Of a DNA stretch of 64,000 nucleotides, positions 35,298-46,580 are shown in pieces. Both the position numbers and the translations under genes were made by a program. Origin of the DNA: Zea mays (taxonomy: Eukaryota; Streptophyta; Magnoliopsida; Poales; Poaceae); contig NC_050104.1 of the NCBI RefSeq assembly GCF_902167145.1, positions 13,228,001 through 13,292,000 of the forward strand, in the 5' to 3' direction. Under the pieces are notes generated by a model. It saw only the letters and a list, made by a program, of their open reading frames with translations, was not told the origin of the DNA and did not search any database. Position 1 is the stretch's first letter. Every line of letters starts with the position of its first letter.

Positions 35298-35476
35298 TGT
35301 CGGCGTTTCGAGACCGGGGGTCCCTCGGGCCGACGAGTGAGTGTCGCCGCGTGCCCCAGTCCAGATGGGTCGAGCGCAAAGGGGGGAGGAGCGAGGCGGC
35401 CGGAGACCGGCGTGAGAGAGGTGGGAATCCCGCGGCCTTCGTGTTCGTCCCGCGCCCAGGTCGGGTGCGCTTGCAG

Positions 35477-36287
35477 TACAGGTGTACATTTGGGCCGGGT
35501 CTGATGGGCCGGCCCGAAGCACGGTAAAAAAAGCACGGCCCAGGCACGGCACGACACGAAATATTTTAGTGCCGGGCCGGCACGGCCCGATATATCGGGC
35601 CGGGTTTGGGCCGAGGTCAGGGCCCATGGGCGGGCACGAGCACGGCCCGTTTAAGGCAGGCACGAAATGGCCCATATAGAGGCACGAAAAGGCCCATATA
35701 TTTATTAAAATCACACTTCATTCCACACTTTCATGTACTTGATAAAGAACACAAATCTATAGATAATGTTAGTTAGATGTTTTTTGTAGCTTTGAGTTAG
35801 AGTATGTGATGTAATTTTATTTTTGTTATGAACATTAGATAATAAACTGAACTTACGAACTTTATTTAGAGCTGATTATACTCTTTTTCTTTCTAACAAA
35901 ATGATTTGTAAACGAGGTAGTCATTGCATAGCATCAGTAACTTAATACAATTATTAAGTTTGCTTTTAGTCAAATTTATTTGTCTTACTAAATTTGTTTT
36001 GAATTTCGGGCCCTGATGTGAATTTCGGGCCAAAAACTGCATTTCGGGCCAAAAATTGAATTTCGGGCCCTAATGTGAATTTCGGGCTTTTATAATTTCG
36101 GGCCGCCCGAAATGAGCCCGGCACGTTTAAGCAATTACGGGCCGGGCCGTGGGCCGAGGGCTAGGCCCATGGGCCGGCCCGGCACGACCTGAAATTCAAA
36201 CGGGCCGGGCCGGCCCGAAATTCAAACAATACGGGCCTTTTCGGGCTTGGGCCGGGCCGGGCCGGGTGGCCCGAATGTACACCTATA
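35477..36287. mobile_element. hAT-type non-autonomous element, 811 bp
   Basis: Ends TACAGGTGTACATT and (reversed) TATAGGTGTACATT are flanked by the 8 bp duplication GCTTGCAG at 35469-35476 and 36288-36295. Both arms are packed with GGGCCGG/CCGGCCC words around an AT-rich core. It has no transposase. Confidence 0.86.
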
Positions 36288-36916
36288 GCTTGCAGTAGGG
36301 GGTTACAAGCGTCAACGCGGGAGAGGGAAGCGAGCGGCCCCAAGAGAGCGCCTGTCTCGTCCTCGTCCCCGCGCGGCCAACCCTCTCTAAGAGGGCCCTG
36401 GTCCTTCCTTTTATAGGCGTAAGGAGAGGATCCGGGCGTACAATGGGAGTGTAGCAGAGTGCTACGTGTCTAGCGGGGGAGAGCTAGCGCCCTGAGTACA
36501 TGCCGTCGTGGCAGCCGGAGAGGTTGTGGCACCCAGCTGGTGTGATGTCGTGGCCGTCGGAGGAGCGATGGAGCCTGGCAGAGGGACAGCTGTCGGAGCG
36601 GTTGGGTCCTTGCTGACGTCCTCTTGCTTCCGTAAGGGGGCTGAGAGCTGCCGTCGTCACAGAGCATGCGGGACGCCATCATTGCCTATCCAGTGGAGCT
36701 AGCCAGATGGGACGCCGGTCTTGTTCCCTGCGGCCCGAGTCAGCTCGGGGCAGGGTGATGATGGCGTCTCCCGTTGACGTGGCTGGTCTGCGCCCTAGGC
36801 TGGGCGAGGTGGAAGCTCCTCCGAAGCTGAGGTCGAGTCTGTCTTCCATGGCCGAGGCCGAGGCCGAGCCCCTGGTCGGGCGAGGCGGAGGTCGTCGTCT
36901 GAGGCCAGGGCGGAGT

Positions 36917-37285
36917 CCGAGCCCTGGGGTCGGGCGGAGCGGAGTTCGCCGTCTTCCGGGACTTAGCCCGAGTCCGAGCCCTGGGTCGGGCGGAGCGGAG
37001 TTCGCCGTCTTCCGGGACTTAGCCCGAGTCCGAGCCCTGGGTCGGGCGGAGCAGAGTTCGCCCTCTTCCGGGACTTAGCCCGAGTCCGAGCCCTGGGTCG
37101 GGCGGAGCGGAGTTCGCCGTCTTCCGGGACTTAGCCCGAGTCCGAGCCCTGGGTCGGGCGGAGCGGAGTTCGCCGTCTTCCGGGACTTAGCCCGAGTCCG
37201 AGCCCTGGGTCGGGCGGAGCGGAGTTCACCGTCTTCCGGGACTTAGCCCGAGTCCAAGCCCTGGGTCAGGCGGAGCGGAGTTTCC
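36917..37285 (-). repeat. 56 bp tandem repeats of the 3' LTR
   Basis: Seven units, the last ending in the AAGCCCTGGGTCAGGCGG variant before GGAGTTTCCTGTGG. Confidence 0.85.
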
Positions 37286-37777
37286 TGTGGTGCCTTTTGC
37301 AGGACCTGACTGCCTGTCAGCCTCGCTCTGTCAAGTGGCACTGCAGTCGGCGCGGCGCAGGCGGCACTGTCCTTCTGTCAGGCCGGTCAGTGGAGCGGCG
37401 AAGTGACGGCGGTCACTTCGGCTCTGCCAGGGGGCGCATGCTAGGATAAGGGTGTCAGGCCACCTTTGCATTAAATGCTCCTGCGATTTGGTCGGTCGGT
37501 GCGGCGATTTGGTCAAGGTTGCTTCTTAGCGAAGGTAGGGCCTCGGGCAAGCCGGAAATATGTTCGCCGTCGGTGGGGGGCCTCGGGCGAGACGGAAATC
37601 CTCTAGGGTCGGCTGCCCTTGTCCGAGGCTAGGCTCGGGCGAGGCGTGATCGAGTCGCTCGAACGGACTGATCCCTGACTTAATCGCACCCATCAGGCCT
37701 TAGCAGCTTTATGCTGATGGGGGTTACCAGCTGAGAATTAGGAGCCTTGAGGGTACCCCTAATTATGGTCCCCGACA

Positions 37778-37791
37778 GTAGCCCCCGAGCC
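37778..37791 (-). promoter_or_regulatory. Polypurine tract of the Huck-like element
   Basis: Minus-strand GGCTCGGGGGCTAC abuts the LTR start, the plus-strand primer position. Confidence 0.78.
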
Positions 37792-40700
37792 TCGAAGGGA
37801 GTGTTAGCACTCGCTTGGAGGCTTTCGTCGCACTTTTTTGCAAGGGGACCAGCCTTTCTCGGTTGCATTTTGTTCCGGTGGGTGCGCGCGAGCGCACCCG
37901 CCGGGTGTAGCCCCCGAGGCCTCGGAGGAGTGGTTTCACTCCTTCGAGGTCTTAATGCCTCGCGTAATGCTTCGGCTAGTCTGGTTGTTCCCTCATGCGA
38001 GCTGGTCGTAGCCCGGGTGTACGGTCGGGTCCCAAGTTCTCGGGCTGGTATGTTGACGCTGTCAACGGTTCGGCCGGAGCCAGGTTTGCGAGAGCAGCCC
38101 CCGAGCCTCTACACAGGGCGAGAGGGCGATCAGGGACAGACTCGGCTTTTTTACATACGCCCCTGCGTCGCCTTTTCGCAAGGAGGGGGGGAAAGCGCCA
38201 TGTTGCCCTCGATGGGCGCCGAACATGGTGTCTCCGGTGAGCTGCAAGCGGGTAATCCGAGTGGACGTCCGTGCCCCGTTCGTTAGGGGTCGGCTAGGGG
38301 CCCAGAGGCACGCCCAAAAGTACCTGCGGGTGATCTGCCAGACCCGGTCCCCTAGCGACGGGGTCCGAGGGCTCGATGCCTCCCTCCGATGGGATTCCGT
38401 TACAAGATCGCTCCCGCTGGTCTCGGAAATGTCCTAGGGTACCTCGGGAGCGCAGCCCGAGCCTTGGTTATGTATCGAACGTACCCCTGGTCATCCCTCG
38501 CTCGGCGTCTGAGGCGGCTGTGAACCCTTCGGGGGCCAGCCTTCGAACCCCTGATCAGTAATGGGTGTGGAGCCCGAGTAGCCTGAGGCGGCCGTGGAAC
38601 CCTTCGGGGGGCCGACCTTCGAACCTCTGACCAGTAGTGGGTGTAGGGCCCACGCGATCTGAGGTGGCTGTCGAACCCTTCGGGGGGCCAGCCTTCGAAC
38701 CTCTGATCAGTAGGGAGGCTCGGAGCCCGGTTCCTTCACGGGGAAGGATCCTTTTCGGGGTATCCCCCTTTCCCGGTCCCTGTTGCAAGAGAGAGAGAGA
38801 GAAAGAGGAAAAAAGGAAAAGGGTACGAAATCGAACGACGTGGCGTACCTTTTTTTTGGTGCGGTTATTATGGCGAAGGCGAAGCGTCGCCCGCTTCTCC
38901 TGCCAGAGGCGCCGCCTGTCCCGCCGCGGAGTTAATGCGACGGGGCGAGTGGTTGGCGGGACGGCCGTTGCGCGTGCGCGAGCCGTTCGAGGAACGGGTC
39001 ACGGGCGCGTTGTCTTCACGCCGTGAGAGGGGGTTCTCTTGCTGCCCCCGGATGAGACGTGAGCTTGGCTGAAGACGTGACCGCTGCTCCCGCCCGCCTG
39101 CCAGCGTCATTACTGCCGGCCCATTTTTGACCGCATTGACCGCCACGCCAGGCTGGCGCTGCTAGGTCGTGCGCTGGGTCGCCTCGAGTCGTGGTATTGG
39201 TTCTGCAATCGAGGAGGCGTGGTGGCGCAAGTGGCGGTGCAGTTTCTTGCATGAAGCATCCGGCGCGCCGGTTGCGTGACGCGTGGGCCTGGGCCTCCAT
39301 GCTGGGCGTGTCGGGAGTCGGAGAAGCGTGCCCACGTAGCGCGGTTGCATGCCGCCCGCATGGCTGTCCGCTCCTTTCGCCCGTTGGTCTGGGCAAAAGT
39401 GGAGGGTCACTTGTAACCGCTGGGCGGTCGTGTGTACCGCGCGCGGCGGTTTGGCTTCTTCTGCTCTGAGCCGGCTTGCATGACATGTGGGACCCGGCCC
39501 CCGCGCCGCAGGGGAGGGCCTTGGAGCGTGTTGGAGAAGACTCAGCCCGTGACGGCTGAGGACGCAAGTAGGGAGAGTTGCCTTTAAAAGGAGGGTGACC
39601 CCCTTCGGAAGGCGACCACGTCTTCGCGCTCCCTTATGCATCGTGTCTTTCCACCTTCCAAGCCCCCGGATGGGGGATACCCGCCGTCTTTTCGCCTCAT
39701 CGTTGGAGGAACGCAACTCTGTGGGAGTTGGTACCTTTCAGCCATCGTTCGGCTTCAAGGATTTTCATCTTGCAGCCCGGCTGCACCCCTCCGCCGGCGG
39801 TCACCCAAGATGGTGACCTCCAGCTTGCTGGTGGGGGAAAGCGAGCCGGGCTGCGGCCTCTGCCCCTCCCTCGGCCTCAAGGATTTTCATCACCAGGGCT
39901 GGGGAGGGGAGTGTGCCGAGTTGGGGTCGGCCCCCACGTGGGCGGCGGCCCGCTCCTTCACTCAGTGATCGGAGGGAAGGGCGGTCGTCGTCCGTGGCGC
40001 CGGCAGCTGCACCGTGCCCGGCTCTCGGACGCGAGTGGCTTCGGAGCCGCTCGCGGCGCCGGCGTCTGCCACGGCAGCTGGAAGATGTTCCTCCGCCGGC
40101 GAGGTAGCCAGGGCCGGCCACGGATCGACCTCCAACTCTACGGCCTTCTGCCCGTCCTTGCCTCACGAGTTTGGGCATGGGCGGGGGCCTCCTGGCAGCA
40201 GCATCCGCCCTGAGGTCAGCGCTGCCGCTGTTCGGCCCCCCGGAGCAGAAGTCGTCGTCGTCGCTGCTGCTGGAGCGGGTGACGGCGCGCCATTCGTCGG
40301 TCTTCTGTTGCTCCGCAGGCCCTTCCCCATGGAGTGGGGTTGTTCGTACCTGCGGAGGGGGAACCGGAGTTCCGTTTGTAATGGCACTTCGAATGCCAGT
40401 GTTTTTGTTCATCGTGGCTGTCGAGGCCCGAACATGTATGTAATTTTGGCACGGAGCCGTGTTTTTCCTCATTTTCGAGCACTAAGACTCGCCTGTTGAT
40501 TATCTGAACCGCTTCACCAAGCATGAGTCGCCCCGTGTCAAGGTGACGAGTGAGGTATCCGTATCCCGGAGGCGTAGGAGTCCCTCGGCTCGGTCGGCCT
40601 TGTCGTCTGAGGCTCCTCTAGCTTAGTTAAAGGAACCCCTTGGCCGCTCTTCGACGAGCCGAGGCCAGGGGTAGTGATATCAGTATGAACAGAGGCGGAG

Positions 40701-41706
40701 TTGGCTCGAAAATGAAACCTGGTTGGCCGGAGCCTAGCCGGGTTGTCCGTTAGCGGGACCGACGCCGGAGTCGACCAGCTGAGGCCTCGGGTCGGGCTGG
40801 CGCCCTCGGAAGATGGTTGGCCGAGGCCCCAGGGGTAACCGGCCGAGCCGCCTGCTCGGGCCAGATTCCCGGAGAAGTCCCTGGCAGCGATTGCCCGGGC
40901 GTGGCAATGACGTCGTCCTTCAGAGTGGAGATCCTCGGACCGCGTCGCCGTCCGAGGCTAGGTCAGACCTCGCTGAAGGTGTTGTCGATGCCGAGGGTGC
41001 TACTGCCCCCTTCCGGCGTCAAGACCCGAGCCTGCAGGATCAGATTGTCTTGTAGCGTGTGCCTTCTGCGGCCGCCGAGGCCAGAACACACACCCTCGCT
41101 GTGTTGTAAAGCTGCGTCTCTTTTCCTCTTGTTTCGAGTATCTGGACTTTTTTGTTGGTAACAGGGATGTTTGTGCGAGCGAGAGTTGCTTCTCGCGGAA
41201 GGTGATGAGTGAGGTATCTGTATCCCGTAGGCGTGGGAGTCCCTCGGCTCGGTCGGCCTTGCCGCTTACGCGCACCTTCACCCGTCCATGAGGCCCTGTC
41301 ACCGACTCAGTCGAGAAGGCTCGAAGGATCGCTTTGGCAGAAGAGCTTCCGAACGTGAAGACTTGTTCGGTCCGCGGAATCACTTTATCCGAACGCGAGT
41401 TACTTATCGCAGAAGGTGATGAGTGAGGTATCCGTATCCCGGAGGCGTAGGAGTCCCTCGGCTCGGTCAGCCTTGGCTGCTTACGTGTACTCCGTCGTTT
41501 TCAGAATCCACTTTTCGAAGTAGTCAAAAAGCACGAAAGATATTCTGGCAGAAGAGATACTTTTTTCGAGGAAAATTTCGACACAGAGGGGGTTGCCCCC
41601 CTTTTAGCCCCCGAGGGAGGGTCGGGCTTTGCCGAGGCGAGGCCGACCCTTCCTTGATGACTAAACTTTGCGTGGGTGCGAGGTATATGAACGACTTGAA
41701 AATATT
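37792..41706 (-). other. Long 3' noncoding region of the Huck-like element
   Basis: Nearly 4 kb between the integrase stop and the polypurine tract. It has three tandem units of about 80 bp near 38510-38720 (each with GAACCCTTCGGGGG and CCTTCGAACC), and three dispersed copies of a roughly 65 bp block (GTGAGGTATCCGTATCCCGG...CTCGGCTCGGTC) near 40545, 41207 and 41418. Open frames here on both strands lack domains; one plus-strand stretch is listed separately. Confidence 0.65.
39581..40500 (+). other. Possible antisense transcription unit in the Huck-like element
   Basis: A TATA-like CCTTTAAAAGG at 39581-39591 precedes overlapping plus-strand frames (39636-39968, 39728-40213, 40014-40499). They repeat the phrase GFSSPG/DFHHQG and are rich in Ala, Arg, Pro. 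Antisense genes in this part of gypsy elements are known, but no known domain is visible and no single frame dominates. Confidence 0.25.
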
Positions 41707-44700
41707 TTAAGGGTAGAAGCGATGTAGCTGTTGGATGTTCCAAGCGTTGCCGTAGACCTCGCCTTGGCTGTTGGCCAGCTTGTACGTTCCGGGCTTCATA
41801 ACCTTGGCGATGACGAACGGTCCCTCCCAGGGGGGCGTGAGCTTGTGCCTCCCTCGGGGGTCTTGTCGCAGCCGAAGCACCAGGTCGCCTACCTGGAGGT
41901 CTCGGGACCGGACCCCTCGGGCGTGGTAGCGTCGCAGGGACTGCTGGTACCGCGCCGAGTGTAGTAAGGCCTTGTCCCGAGCCTCTTCCAGCTGGTCCAG
42001 CGAGTCTTCTCGGCTGGCTTGGTTGCTTTGATCGCTGTAGGCCCTCGTCCTCGGGGAGCCGTATTCCAGGTCTGTGGGCAAGACGGCCTCGGCCCCGTAG
42101 ACTAGGAAGAACGGCGTGAAACCCGTGGCTCGGCTCGGCGTTGTCCTTAGGCTCCAGACCACCGAGGGGAGTTCCTTCATCCATCGCTTGCCGAACTTGT
42201 TGAGGTCGTTGTAAATCCGAGGCTTGAGCCCTTGTAGAATCATGCCATTGGCACGCTCTACTTGCCCATTTGACATGGGATGAGCCACGGCGGCCCAGTC
42301 CACCCGGATGTGGTGATCCTCGCAGAAGTCCAAGAACTTTCTGCCGGTGAACTGGGTGCCGTTGTCGGTGATGATGGAGTTCGGGACCCCGAAGCGATGG
42401 ATGATGTTGGTGAAGAACGCCACCGCCTGCTCGGACCTGATGCTGTTCAGAGGTCGGACCTCGATCCACTTGGAGAATTTGTCGATGGCGACCAGCAGGT
42501 GCGTGTAGCCCCCGGGCGCCTTCTGCAAGGGGTCGACGAGGTCCAGACCCCACACAGCAAAGGGCTAGGTGATGGGTATCGTCTGCAGAGCCTGAGCGGG
42601 CAGGTGGGTCTGCTTCGCATAGAATTGACACCCTTCGCAGGTGCGGACGATTCTAGTGGCGTCGGCCACCGCCGTCGGCCAGTAGAATCCTTGTCGGAAA
42701 GCATTCCCGACAAGGGCTCGAGGTGCTGCGTGATGGCCGCAAGCCCCCGAGTGTATCTCCCGCAGGAGTTCCTGACCTTCGGCGACGGAGATGCATCGCT
42801 GGAGGATGCCTGAGGGGCTGCGGTGGTAGAGCTCCTTCTCATCGCCCAGCAAGACGAACGACTTGGCACGCCGTGCCACCCGGCGAGCCTCGGCCCGGTC
42901 GAGGGGTAGCTCTCCTTGTTGGAGATATTGCAGGTACGGGGTCTGCCAGTTTCGATCAGGCGCGGCCCCGCTTTGCTCCCCCTCGATGCGCAGTGCCTCA
43001 CCCTCGGAGGCCGAGGGTGCCTCGGGCTGAACCGAGGGCGCCTCGGGCTGTGCCGAGGGTACCTCGGGCTGGACCGAGGGTACCTCGGACTGGGCCGAGG
43101 GCGCCTCAGGCTCGGGCGTGTCGTCGATCTTGACGGAGGGTTGATGCAGATCCCAGGAGAAGACGTCTGGGGGAACCGTTGTTCGCCCCGAGGCTATTTT
43201 AGTCAGCTCGTCTGCAGTCTCATTGTAGCGCCGAGCGATGTGGTTGAGCTCGAGCCCGTAGAACTTGTCTTCCAGGCGCCGAATCTCATCGCAGTAGGCC
43301 TCCATCTTCGGGTCGCGGCAGTGGGAGTTCTTCATGACTTGGTCGATGACGAGCTGCGAGTCACCGCGGGCGTCGAGGCGCCGGACCCCTAGCTCGATCG
43401 CGATCCGCAACCCATTGACCAGAGCCTCATACTCAGCCACAATATTGGACGCCGGGAAATGGAGGCGTAGCACATAGCGTAGGTGTTTCCCGAGGGGCGA
43501 GATGAAGAGTAGGCCCACGCCGGCTCCCGTCTTCATCAGCGACCCGTCGAAAAACATGGTCCAGAGCTCCGGTTGGATCGGAGCCATCGATAGCTGGGTG
43601 TCAACCCATTCGGCTACGAAGTCCGCCAAGACCTGAGACTTGATGGCCTTCCGAGGGGCGAACGAGATTGTCTCGCCCATGATTTCCACCGCCCACTTTG
43701 CAATCCTGCCCGAGGCCTCTCGGCACTGGATGATCTCCCCCAGGGGGAAGGATGACACCACAGTTACCGGATGAGACTCGAAGTAGTGTCGCAACTTTCA
43801 CCGTGTCAGAATCACCGCATACAGCAGCTTCTGAACTTGTGGGTAGCGGATCTTGGTTTCAGACAGTACTTCGCTGACGAAGTAAACTGGCCTCTGAACG
43901 GGCAATGTATGCCCCTCTTCTTGCCTCTCGACCACAATCGCGGCGCTAACCACCTGAGTGGTCGCGGCGACGTAGACCAAGAGGGCTTCTCCGGCAGCTG
44001 GAGGCACCAAGATAGGCGCCTTTGTGAGGAGCGCCTTCAGGTTCCCGAGAGCTTCCTCGGCCTCAGGGGTCCAAGTGAAGCACTCGGCCTTCCTTAAGAG
44101 GCGGTACAGAGGCAGACCTCTTTTCGCCGAGGCGTGAGATGAAGCGGCTTAGTGCCGCGAGACATCCCATGACCCTCTGTATGCCTTTTAAGTCCTTGAT
44201 GGGCCCCATACTGGTGATGGCTGCAATCTTCTCCGGGTTGGCTTCGATGCCCCGCTCGGAGACGATGAACCCCAAGAGCATGCCTCGGGGGACCCCGAAG
44301 ACACACTTCTCAGGATTGAGCTCGACCCCTTTTGCCTTGAGACACCGGAATGTCACTTCAAGGTCGGAAAGGAGGTCGGAAGCTTTCCTCATCTTGACTA
44401 CGATGTCATCGACGTAGGCCTCAACCGTGCGGCCAATGTGTTCGCCGAACACATGGTTCATGCACCGCTGGTACGTCGCACCCGCATTCCTCAAGCCGAA
44501 CGGCATGGTGACATAGCAGTACATGCCGAATGGCGTGATGAAAGAAGTCGCGAGCTGGTCGGACTCTTTCATCCTGATTTGGTGATACCCTGAGTAGGCA
44601 TCGAGGAAAGACAGGGTTTCGCACCCAGCAGTGGAATCCACGATTTGATCGATGCGAGGCAGAGGGTAGGGAACCTTCGGACATGCTTTGTTGAGACTAG

Positions 44701-44997
44701 TGTAGTCTACACACATCCGCCATTTCCCCCCTTTCTTTCTCACAAGCACAGGGTTGGCAAGCCATTCGGGATGGAATACCTCTTTGATGAACCCTGCTGC
44801 ATTAGCTTGTGGATCTCCTCGCCTATTACTCTGCGCTTCTCCTCGTCGAATCGGCGCAGAGGCTGCTTGACGGGTCGGGCTCCGGCTCGAATGTCCAGAG
44901 AGTGCTCGGCGACATCCCTCGGTATGCCGGGCATGTCCGAGGGACTCCACAAGAAGACGTCGGCGTTTGCGCGGAGAAAGTCGACGAGCACTGCTTC
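41707..44997 (-). pseudogene. Huck-like polyprotein: RT, RNase H and integrase
   Basis: This is the second half of the polyprotein. The RT stretch (about 44810-44100) has the YVDDIVV active site near 44400 but lies in a shifted frame, with frameshifts near 44805 and 44110. RNase H follows (FFDGSLM, then DSQLVIDQV and HIARRYNETADEL). Then comes an acidic repeat linker (PSAQPEAPSVQPEAPS). The integrase has an H2C2 zinc-binding site (H...H...CEGC), and the core has the TDNGTQF and AHPMSNGQVERANG blocks. Stops at 43798-43800 and 42565-42567 interrupt it, the latter where Trp is expected. The frame ends at 41707. Not functional as it stands. Confidence 0.88.
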
Positions 44998-46575
44998 CTA
45001 TTTGGGGTCGAGCCCGGAGCCGATCCGGATCTGCTTGGAGGTGTCGTCGCTGGGGTCGAGGGGGACGGCCTTAACCGTCTCCGCTGGCTCGAAGTTGCCG
45101 GCGTGACGCTTCACGTCTGGCACCTCTTTGGAGAGGCTTTCCAGGTCGGCGATGAGGGCCTCGGATTCGGCGAGGGCCTCGGCGTACTCAACGCACTCCA
45201 CGTCGCATTCGAACGTGTGCTTGTACGTGGGCCCGACGGTGATGACCCCGTTGGGGCCCGGCATCTTGAGCTTCAGGTAGGTGTAGTTGGGGACGGCCAT
45301 GAACTTCGCATAGCACGGCCTTCCCAGTACCGCGTGATAGGTTCCTCGAAACCCGACCACCTCGAACGTCAGAGTCTCCCTTCGGAAGTTGAAGGGCGTT
45401 CCGAAGCAGACGGGAAGGTCGAGTCGTCCGAGGGGCTGGACGCGCTTCCCGGGAATAATCCCATGGAAGGGCGCAGCGCCTGCCCGGACGGAGGACAGAT
45501 CGACACGCAGGAGCCCGAGGGTCTCGGCGTAGATGATGTTGAGGCTGCTGCCTCCGTCCATAAGGACCTTGGTGAGCCTGACGTCGCCGATGACGGGGTC
45601 GACGACGAGCGGGTATTTCCCCGGGCTCAGCACGTGGTCGGGGTGGTCGGCTTGGTCGAAGGTGATGGGCTTGTCGGACCAGTCTAGGTAGACTGGCGCC
45701 GCCACCTTCACCGAGCAGACCTCCCGGCGCTCTCGCTTGCGATGCCGAGCCGAGGGATTCACCGCATGCCCACCGTAGATCATGAAGCAGTCGCGGACCT
45801 TGGGGAACTCTCCCGCTTGGTGATCTTCCTTCTTGTCGTCGTCGCGGGCCCTGCCACCCTCCGCGGGTGGCCCGGCCCTATGGAAGTGGCGCCGAAGCAT
45901 GACGCACTCCTCAAGGGTGTGCTTGACGGGCCCCTAATGGTAGGGGCACGGCTCCTTAAGCATCTTGTCGAAGAGGTTGGCACCTCCGGGGGGCTTCCGA
46001 GGGTTCTTGTACTCGGCGGCAGCGACAAGGTCTGCGTCGGCGGCGTCGCGTTTCGCTTGCGACTTCTTCCTGCCTTTCTTCTTGGCGCCGCGCTGAGTAG
46101 ACGCCTCGGGAGCATCTTCTGATGGGCGGCCTTAGGGCTGCTTGTCCTTTCGGAAGATTGCCTCGACCGCCTCCTGGCCAGAGGCGAACTTGGTGGCGAT
46201 GTCCATCAGCTCGCTCGCCCTGGTGGGGGTCTTGCGACCCAACTTGCTCACCAGGTCGCGACAGGTGGTGCCGGCGAGGAATGCGCCGATGACATCCGAG
46301 TCGGTGATGTTGGGCAGCTCGGTGCGCTGCTTCGAGAATCGCCGGATGTAGTCCCGGAGGGACTCTCCCGGCTGCTGCCGGCAGCTTCGGAGGTCCCAGG
46401 AATTCCCGGGGCGCACGTACGTGCCCTGGAAATTGCCGGCGAAAGCTTGGACTAGGTCGTCCCAGTTGGAGATCTGCCCCGGAGGCAGGTGCTCCAACCA
46501 GGCGCGAGCGGTGTCGGAGAGGAACAAGGGGAGGTTGCAGATGATGAGGTTGTCGTCGTCCGTTCCACCCAGTTG
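44998..46575 (-). pseudogene. Huck-like polyprotein: gag C-terminal half and protease
   Basis: The left side of the Opie-like insertion. It begins within the gag domain (LSDTARAWLEHLPPG; RDYIRRFSKQRTELP), the retrotransposon gag family fold, and passes through a Lys-rich linker. The aspartic protease follows, with LMDGGSSLNIIYAETL as the active-site block near 45530. Stops at 46132-46134, 45934-45936 and 44998-45000 break it. The frame is continuous with the gag part right of the insertion once one copy of the 5 bp duplication is discounted. Confidence 0.85.
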
Positions 46576-46580
46576 GCAGG

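Larger units (their letters stand above)
35298..37777 (-). repeat. 3' LTR of the Huck-like element
   Basis: About 1661 bp once the 811 bp hAT element and its duplicated 8 bp are removed. It holds seven 56 bp units, against eight in the other LTR. On the minus strand it starts TGTCGGGGACC. Confidence 0.88.

Noticed and set aside
39016..39716. Minus-strand frames of about 180 residues in the Huck-like 3' region
   Set aside because: Low complexity, no known domain, and several frames overlap equally.
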